64,000 nt of DNA from Variovorax paradoxus (lineage in GTDB: Bacteria; Pseudomonadota; Gammaproteobacteria; Burkholderiales; Burkholderiaceae_C): the NCBI RefSeq assembly GCF_030815975.1, contig NZ_JAUSXL010000002.1, positions 1,922,001 to 1,986,000 on the forward strand, written 5' to 3'. The notes under the pieces were generated by a model that searched no databases, had not been told where the DNA came from, and worked only from the letters and a program-made list of their open reading frames with translations. Made by a program: the position numbers and the translations under genes. Position 1 is the first letter of the stretch; each line of letters begins with the position of its first letter. This document shows positions 59,266 through 64,000 of this stretch, piece by piece.

Positions 59266-60438
59266 TCACATCCTGCATCCACGCGCCGGGTCCGTCAGGC
59301 CCTTGATCGCGATGCTCACCAGCTTGTTCTCCTTGCCTTCCACCTTGCGCAGGTAGATGTCCTGCACCGGGTTGTGCGACTTGCTCATCGTGAACGTGCC
59401 GCGCGGGCTGTCGATCTTGGCCTTCTCGATGGCGGCCGTGAACTCGGCCTTCTTGCCGATGTCGCCCTTGGTGGCGGCCAGGCCCACGCCCAGCATCTGC
59501 GCCGCGTCGTAGCCCTGCACGGCATACACGTCGGGCTGCAGCTTGAAAGCCTTGGCGTAGCCGACGCGGAAGGCGTTGTCGCGCGCGGTGTTGAGGCCGT
59601 CGGCATAGTGCAGCGTGGTCAGCATCCCCTGCGCGGAGTCGCCCTGCGCATCGAGCGTGCCGTCGGTCAAAAAGCCCGGGCCATACAGCGGAATCGTCTT
59701 GTTGAGGCCGGCCGCCTGGTAGTCCTTGACGAACTTCACCGCGCCGCCACCCGCGAAGAAGGCGTACACCGCATCGGGCTTGGCCGCCGCGATCTCGGTC
59801 AGGAGCGCCTGGAACTCCACGTTGGGAAACGGCAGCGTGAGCTGCTTGTCGACCTTGCCGCCGTTCTTCTCGAAGCCTTCCTTGAAGCCGTTGACCGACT
59901 CGTCGCCGGCCGCGTACTTCCAGGTGATGGTCATCGCCTTCTTCTTGCCCTGCTGCTTGGCCGCCACTTCGCCCATCGCGAAGGCCGGCTGCCAGTTCGA
60001 GAACGAACTGCGGAAGATGTTGGGGGCGCACATCGGGCCGGTCACGGCGTCGGCGCCGGCGTTGGGCACGATCAGCACGGTGCCGCTTTCCTTCGCGGCC
60101 TTGGCCATGGCCATCGCGACGCCGGAGTGCACGGTGCCCACGATCACATCGACGTTGTCGCGCTTGATGAGCTTGTTGACGTTGTCGGTGGCCTTGGCGG
60201 GGTCGGACTCGTCGTCGACCTTGAAGTATTCGATCTCGCGGCCGGCGAGCTTGCCGCCGTGTTCGTCGACGTAGAGCTTGAAGCCGTTTTCGATGGCCAC
60301 GCCCAAAGCGGTGTAGGTGCCGCTGTAGGGCAGCATCAGGCCGACCTTGAGTTTGGCCGAACCCTGGGCGCCGGCAGCCGACGCGAGGGCAGCGAAGGCG
60401 ATGGCCGTGAGGGCCAGGCGTGCGGTGCGGATGGTCAT
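59266..60438 (-). CDS. ABC transporter substrate-binding protein, LivK-like
   Basis: This 390-residue periplasmic binding protein has a signal peptide ending ASAAGAQG and the type I fold: LMLPYSGTYTALGVAIENGF near 34, VIVGTVHSGVAMAMAKAAKES near 100 and DAVYAFFAGGGAVKFVKDY near 200. Given its position with benzoate-CoA ligase and BoxD genes, the ligand may be an aromatic acid such as benzoate rather than an amino acid. ATG 60438 overlaps the hydrolase stop by 4 bp. Confidence 0.88.
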   Translation of the reverse strand: MTIRTARLALTAIAFAALASAAGAQGSAKLKVGLMLPYSGTYTALGVAIENGFKLYVDEHGGKLAGREIEYFKVDDESDPAKATDNVNKLIKRDNVDVIVGTVHSGVAMAMAKAAKESGTVLIVPNAGADAVTGPMCAPNIFRSSFSNWQPAFAMGEVAAKQQGKKKAMTITWKYAAGDESVNGFKEGFEKNGGKVDKQLTLPFPNVEFQALLTEIAAAKPDAVYAFFAGGGAVKFVKDYQAAGLNKTIPLYGPGFLTDGTLDAQGDSAQGMLTTLHYADGLNTARDNAFRVGYAKAFKLQPDVYAVQGYDAAQMLGVGLAATKGDIGKKAEFTAAIEKAKIDSPRGTFTMSKSHNPVQDIYLRKVEGKENKLVSIAIKGLTDPARGCRM

Positions 60439-61241
60439 GGTGTCTGTCTCCTGTTTTTGGTAATGAAAGAAGTGGCCGCGACGATGACACGATCCGGCTG
60501 ATCGCGATGCGGGGAATGCCCGCATTCGGGGATCTCCACCAGTTCGCAACCCGGCACACGCGCCGTGATGCCGCGGATCTGCGCGAGCGTGCCGTACTCG
60601 TCGTCGATGCCCTGCATGGCAAGCACCGGGCAGCGGATGGTGTCGAGCTCGGCCTCGATGTTCCACGCGCGGAAGGGCGGATGCAGCCAGATGCGGTTCC
60701 AGCCCCAGAAGGCCGAATCGGCGCTGTCGTGGTAGCGGCCGAGCTTTTTCGGCAAGTCGGTGGAGAGGTACGCTGTGCGCGCCTGTTCGATGTTCGCGAC
60801 GGTCACGTCTTCCACGAAGATGTGCGGAGCGAGCACCACCAGGCCTTCGACGCGGTCGGGGAAGCGCGAGGCATAAAGCAGCGAGATCGAGCCGCCATCG
60901 CTGTGGCCGAAGAGCCAGGGCTTTTCAGCGTCGAGCTTCAGCGCGGTGAAGAGCGCGGGCAGCACTTCGTGCGCCTGGCGGTGCATGAAGTCGACGTCCC
61001 AGATCTCGTTGTCGGCGCGCGGCGTGGAGCGGCCATAGCCGGGGCGCGAGAACACGAGGCCGCGGGCGTTGGCGGCGCTGCAGACTTGCGCGGGGAAGTC
61101 CTTCCACATGGCGATGGAGCCGAGGCCTTCGTGGAGAAAGACGATGAGCGGGGCATCGGTGCGCTCGGGGGAAATCCACTGGCACTCGATCTGCACGGCG
61201 CGGCCGCGCCAGGAGATGGTGGCGAAGTCGGTTGTGCTCAT
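60435..61241 (-). CDS. Alpha/beta hydrolase in the benzoate operon
   Basis: A 268-residue hydrolase: PLIVFLHEGLGSIAMWKDFP near 32, nucleophile elbow GHSDGGS near 119, Asp in GIDDEYGTLA near 218 and His in PECGHSPHRDQP near 243. The elbow and HEGLGS resemble proteins found in box clusters and in MhpC-like enzymes. It is coupled to livK by a 4-bp overlap. It may hydrolyse an aromatic ester or thioester. Confidence 0.83.
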   Translation of the reverse strand: MSTTDFATISWRGRAVQIECQWISPERTDAPLIVFLHEGLGSIAMWKDFPAQVCSAANARGLVFSRPGYGRSTPRADNEIWDVDFMHRQAHEVLPALFTALKLDAEKPWLFGHSDGGSISLLYASRFPDRVEGLVVLAPHIFVEDVTVANIEQARTAYLSTDLPKKLGRYHDSADSAFWGWNRIWLHPPFRAWNIEAELDTIRCPVLAMQGIDDEYGTLAQIRGITARVPGCELVEIPECGHSPHRDQPDRVIVAATSFITKNRRQTP

Positions 61242-61247
61242 GGTGTT

Positions 61248-61366
61248 GCTCCTTCCCCCTTTGGGGGAAGGCCGGGATGGGGGCTCGCGGCGCTGGCAAG
61301 AGCTGTGCATATGCAAAGGCCACCTGCCCCCACCCCAACCCTCCCCCGGGAGGGGAGGGAGAAAGG
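61248..61366. repeat. Dispersed intergenic repeat, family D copy 2
   Basis: CTCCTTCCCCCTTTGGGGG at one end and CCCTCCCCCGGGAGGGGAGGG at the other, with CCCCCACCCCAACC between, match 57140-57245. It fills the benzoate-CoA-ligase/hydrolase gap and supplies GGAAGGAGC before the hydrolase ATG on the minus strand. Confidence 0.6.
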
Positions 61367-61377
61367 CAAGGGGATCC

Positions 61378-62925
61378 TCATGCCTGCTTCTCCCGCTCAC
61401 GCAGCCTGAACCGCTGGATCTTCCCCGTCGCCGTCTTCGGCAGCTCCTGCACGAATTCCAGGAAGCGCGGGTACTTGTACGGCGCGAGCCGCTCCTTCAC
61501 GAAAGCCTTCAGCTCCTCGTCGCTGACCGACTGGCCGTCCTTCAGCACGACAAAGGCCTTGGTCTTGGTCAGCCCGTCCGCGTCTTCCTTGCCGATCACC
61601 GCGGCCTCGAGCACCGCGGGGTGCTGCATCAGCGTGGCTTCCACCTCGAACGGCGATACATAGATGCCGCTGACCTTCAGCATGTCGTCGCTGCGCCCGG
61701 CATAGGTGTAGTAGCCGTCGGCATCGCGCGTGTACTTGTCGCCGCTTTTGGTCCATCCGCCCTGGAAGGTCTCGCGCGACTTCTCGCGGTTGCACCAGTA
61801 CATCAGCGCCGCGCTCGGGCCGCGGATAAAGAGGTCGCCCACTTCGCCATCGGGCACCAGGCGGCCGTCCTCGCCGCGCAGCTCGACCTCGTAGCCTTCC
61901 ACCGGCTTGCCCGTGGTGCCGTAGCGCACGTCGCCGGGGCGGTTGGAGATGAAGATGTGCAGCATCTCGGTCGAGCCGATGCCGTCGATGATCTCGCAGC
62001 CGAAGTGCGCCTTGAAGCGCTGCGCGATCTCGCCGGGCAGCGCCTCGCCGGCGGAAGAACACATGCGCAGGGCCACGGCTTCGCGCGCCGGCAGCTTCGG
62101 CGAGGCGAGCATGCCGGCAAAGCCGGTGGGCGCGCCAAAGAACACCGTGGGTTTGTGCTCCACCCAGCGGCGGAAGGTCGCGTCGGGCGTCGGCCGTTCG
62201 GCCATCAGCACCACGGTCGCGCCGACCGACAGCGGAAAGGTCAGCGCATTGCCCAGGCCGTACGCGAAGTACATCTTGGCGGCCGAGAAGCACACATCGT
62301 TCTCGGTGAGCCCGAGCACCGGCTTGCCGTAGAGCTCGGCCGTCCACCACAGGTTGGCGTGCGTGTGGACCGTGCCCTTGGGCTTGCCGGTGGAGCCGGA
62401 GGAGTACAGCCAGAAGCCGGGGTCGTCGGAGGCCGTGGCCGCGGGCGCTGCCATCGGCGCGGCAGCGGCGAGCGCGGCTTCGAATTCCTGCGCGCCCTCG
62501 GGCAGCGCGCCCACCGGCTGCGAGACGATCAGCGTGTGCACTTCATGCGCGCCACGGGCCATCGCCTCCTGCAGCGTGGGCAGCAGCGCGCCCGACACCA
62601 GCGCGGCCTGCGCGCGGCTGTGGTCGAGCATGTAGGCGTAGTCCTCGGGCGTGAGCAGCGTGTTGACGGCGACGGGAACGACGCCGGCATAGAGGCAGCC
62701 CAGAAAACTCACGGGCCAGTCGCTGCTGTCGAGCATCAGCAACAGCACGCGCTCTTCGCGCCGCACGCCGGCGGCCTTGAGCGCGGCGGCCAGGCGGCGC
62801 GCGCGGTCCTCGAGCTGGCCATAGGCGAGCGTGCCGCGGTCGTCGATGTAGGCGGTGCGCTCGGCGCGGCCGCGGTTCAGCGCGAACAGGTGCTCGGCGA
62901 AATTGAATCGTGCGGGTGGGCTCAT
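61378..62925 (-). CDS. Benzoate-CoA ligase
   Basis: A 515-residue ANL-family ligase. FWLYSSGSTGKPKGTVHTH near 170 is the P-loop and phosphate-binding motif; IIDGIGSTEMLHIFISNRPGDVRYGTTGKPVEGYEV near 315 and the hinge YAGRSDDMLKVSGIYVSP near 400, with Lys in TATGKIQRFRLRE, match benzoate-CoA ligases. It converts benzoate to benzoyl-CoA with ATP and CoA, the entry step of the aerobic box pathway. boxD lies 35 bp upstream. Confidence 0.9.
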   Translation of the reverse strand: MSPPARFNFAEHLFALNRGRAERTAYIDDRGTLAYGQLEDRARRLAAALKAAGVRREERVLLLMLDSSDWPVSFLGCLYAGVVPVAVNTLLTPEDYAYMLDHSRAQAALVSGALLPTLQEAMARGAHEVHTLIVSQPVGALPEGAQEFEAALAAAAPMAAPAATASDDPGFWLYSSGSTGKPKGTVHTHANLWWTAELYGKPVLGLTENDVCFSAAKMYFAYGLGNALTFPLSVGATVVLMAERPTPDATFRRWVEHKPTVFFGAPTGFAGMLASPKLPAREAVALRMCSSAGEALPGEIAQRFKAHFGCEIIDGIGSTEMLHIFISNRPGDVRYGTTGKPVEGYEVELRGEDGRLVPDGEVGDLFIRGPSAALMYWCNREKSRETFQGGWTKSGDKYTRDADGYYTYAGRSDDMLKVSGIYVSPFEVEATLMQHPAVLEAAVIGKEDADGLTKTKAFVVLKDGQSVSDEELKAFVKERLAPYKYPRFLEFVQELPKTATGKIQRFRLREREKQA

Positions 62926-62960
62926 CGTGTGTCTCCGTGGGGCCTGTGCTTTTCTTTTCT

Positions 62961-64000
62961 CTAGAGGCCGAGGTGGGCGAGCACGCCGGGACTCGCCTGC
63001 ACCGCGCTGCGGCGGTGATAGAAGTCGAGCGCGCGCAGTCCGCCGAGCTCGGCGCCGCCGCCCGCGCGGCCGGGGCCGCCGTGCAGCGACATCGGCATCA
63101 CGTTGCCGTGGCCGGTGTGGGCCTGTGCCACCTCTGGCGTGATCACGTGCACGCGGCCGTGGCTCGGCGCGACGGCGAGCGCGGCCCGTGCCAGCGCGGC
63201 ATCGTCGCTGCCATACAAAGAGGTGACGAGCGAGCCCTGGCCGCGGTGCGCCAGCGCAATGCCGTGCGCAAAATCGCGATACGGCAGCAGCGTGGCGACG
63301 GGCCCGAACACTTCCACGTCGTGCACGCGCTGCGCCGCATCGGCATCGCGCGCACCCAGCAGCACCGGGCCGATGCAGGCGGCCACGGCCGGTTCGGCAT
63401 CGATCAGCGGCGTGTTGCGGCCGTCGTACAGCACGGTGGTCTGCGCGGACAGCGCTTGCAGGCCTTCGCTCACGGCCTTCATCTGTGCCCGGTTCACGAG
63501 CGAACCCATGCGCACGCTCTCGTTGCGTGGGTTGCCGACGGTGATGCCCGCGAGCTTGGCGCCGATGGCTTCGGCCGCGGCGTCGTAGAGCTCGGCCGGC
63601 ACCAGGATGCGCCGGATTGCGGTGCACTTCTGGCCCGACTTCACCGTCATCTCGCGCACCACTTCGCGCACCAGCAGGTTGAAGGCCTCGCTGCCGGCCG
63701 CGGCGCCTGGCAGCAGCAGGGCGCTGTTGAGGCTGTCGGCCTCGATGTTCACGCGCACCGATCGTTCGGCCACGGCCGGGTGCGAGCGGATCAGCGCCGC
63801 CGTCTCGGCGGAACCGGTGAAGGAGACCACGTCGAAGGGCTGCAGCGCATCCATCAAGCCCACCGAGCTGCCGCAGACGACCGAGAGCGCGCCCGCGGGC
63901 AGCACGCCCGCATCGACCACGTCCTTGACCATGCGCTGCGTGAGCCAGGCGGTGGCCGTGGCGGGTTTCACGATCACCGGCACGCCCGAGAGCAGCGCCG
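62961..64000 (-). CDS. boxD: 3,4-dehydroadipyl-CoA semialdehyde dehydrogenase BoxD, partial
   Basis: The C-terminal 345 residues of an aldehyde dehydrogenase; the 5' part lies beyond base 64000. SFTGSAETAALIRSHP, VNIEADSLNSALL and the catalytic Cys in KSGQKCTAIRR are visible, and HGNVMPMSLHGGPGRAGGG near the end is shared with the PaaN/BoxD group. Beside benzoate-CoA ligase it is best read as BoxD, which oxidises the ring-cleavage semialdehyde. PaaZ's dehydrogenase half is the alternative. Confidence 0.85.
   Translation of the reverse strand, partial: ALLSGVPVIVKPATATAWLTQRMVKDVVDAGVLPAGALSVVCGSSVGLMDALQPFDVVSFTGSAETAALIRSHPAVAERSVRVNIEADSLNSALLLPGAAAGSEAFNLLVREVVREMTVKSGQKCTAIRRILVPAELYDAAAEAIGAKLAGITVGNPRNESVRMGSLVNRAQMKAVSEGLQALSAQTTVLYDGRNTPLIDAEPAVAACIGPVLLGARDADAAQRVHDVEVFGPVATLLPYRDFAHGIALAHRGQGSLVTSLYGSDDAALARAALAVAPSHGRVHVITPEVAQAHTGHGNVMPMSLHGGPGRAGGGAELGGLRALDFYHRRSAVQASPGVLAHLGL

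Noticed and set aside
61069..62964. 631-codon frame antisense to benzoate-CoA ligase
   Set aside because: It runs through a repeat and opposite a complete ANL ligase; composition is that of a shadow frame.
1..64000. CRISPR array, prophage, transposase, tRNA or rRNA genes
   Set aside because: No regularly spaced repeats, integrase or transposase motifs, or cloverleaf/rRNA sequence were recognised by eye; a tRNAscan or Infernal run would settle the RNA question.

Overview
This is a GC-rich, gene-dense chromosomal window from a betaproteobacterium, most likely a Comamonadaceae member close to Variovorax. The family-level call rests on protein style and gene content: the box-type benzoyl-CoA genes, Bug/TctC receptors, a BKACE operon, liv-type ABC transporters, and short repeats of a kind I associate with this family. 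No rRNA, tRNA, CRISPR array, prophage or insertion sequence was recognised.

Layout. 1-4.6 kb (minus): a compact exosortase module made of an edge-truncated GT51 transglycosylase, an EpsI-like partner, an exosortase with its Cys/Arg/His triad, and a VIT/vWA protein with a PEP-CTERM-like tail as the apparent dedicated substrate. 4.7-11.6 kb: CreD, PBP1A, a small membrane-anchored protein, and the CreBC two-component system. 11.7-12.1 kb: a non-coding segment that looks like a replication origin, with an AT-rich tract, a four-unit DnaA-trio and two perfect DnaA boxes. 12.2-16.3 kb: a TerB-like protein and a copper-efflux locus (cueR-copZ divergent from copA). 16.3-24.5 kb: an acetyltransferase, a KAS/ACP/hydrolase cassette, a two-component system, two genes that look internally deleted, an ene-reductase and a GST.

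24.8-30.6 kb is the conserved origin-proximal set mnmG-rsmG-(lysE)-parA-hydrolase-parB. It carries one perfect parS inside mnmG and one 15/16 parS at the end of rsmG, which supports an origin 12-15 kb away. 30.7-48.9 kb is mixed housekeeping: a CsgG-like lipoprotein, an FAD oxidase, a cobalamin adenosyltransferase, a CYTH protein, a GDSL esterase, an RcnB-like protein, a CysB-like regulator, a TetR-microprotein-hydrolase unit with a palindromic operator, minCDE, a uracil permease, a thioesterase, an AsmA-like protein, and an amidohydrolase/GAF/MFS operon. 49-64 kb is catabolic: a LysR regulator, a four-gene BKACE/CoA-ligase/dehydrogenase/Bug operon, a Crp/Fnr regulator, and a liv-type ABC transporter in one run with an alpha/beta hydrolase, benzoate-CoA ligase and BoxD, the last running off the edge.

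A recurring theme is that short dispersed repeats sit exactly against start codons. One 55-bp element ends in the ATGA start of both copA and rsmG and carries a mini-ORF coupled to each. Two other repeat families fill nearly every non-overlapping gap of the liv/benzoate operon and appear to supply Shine-Dalgarno sequences.
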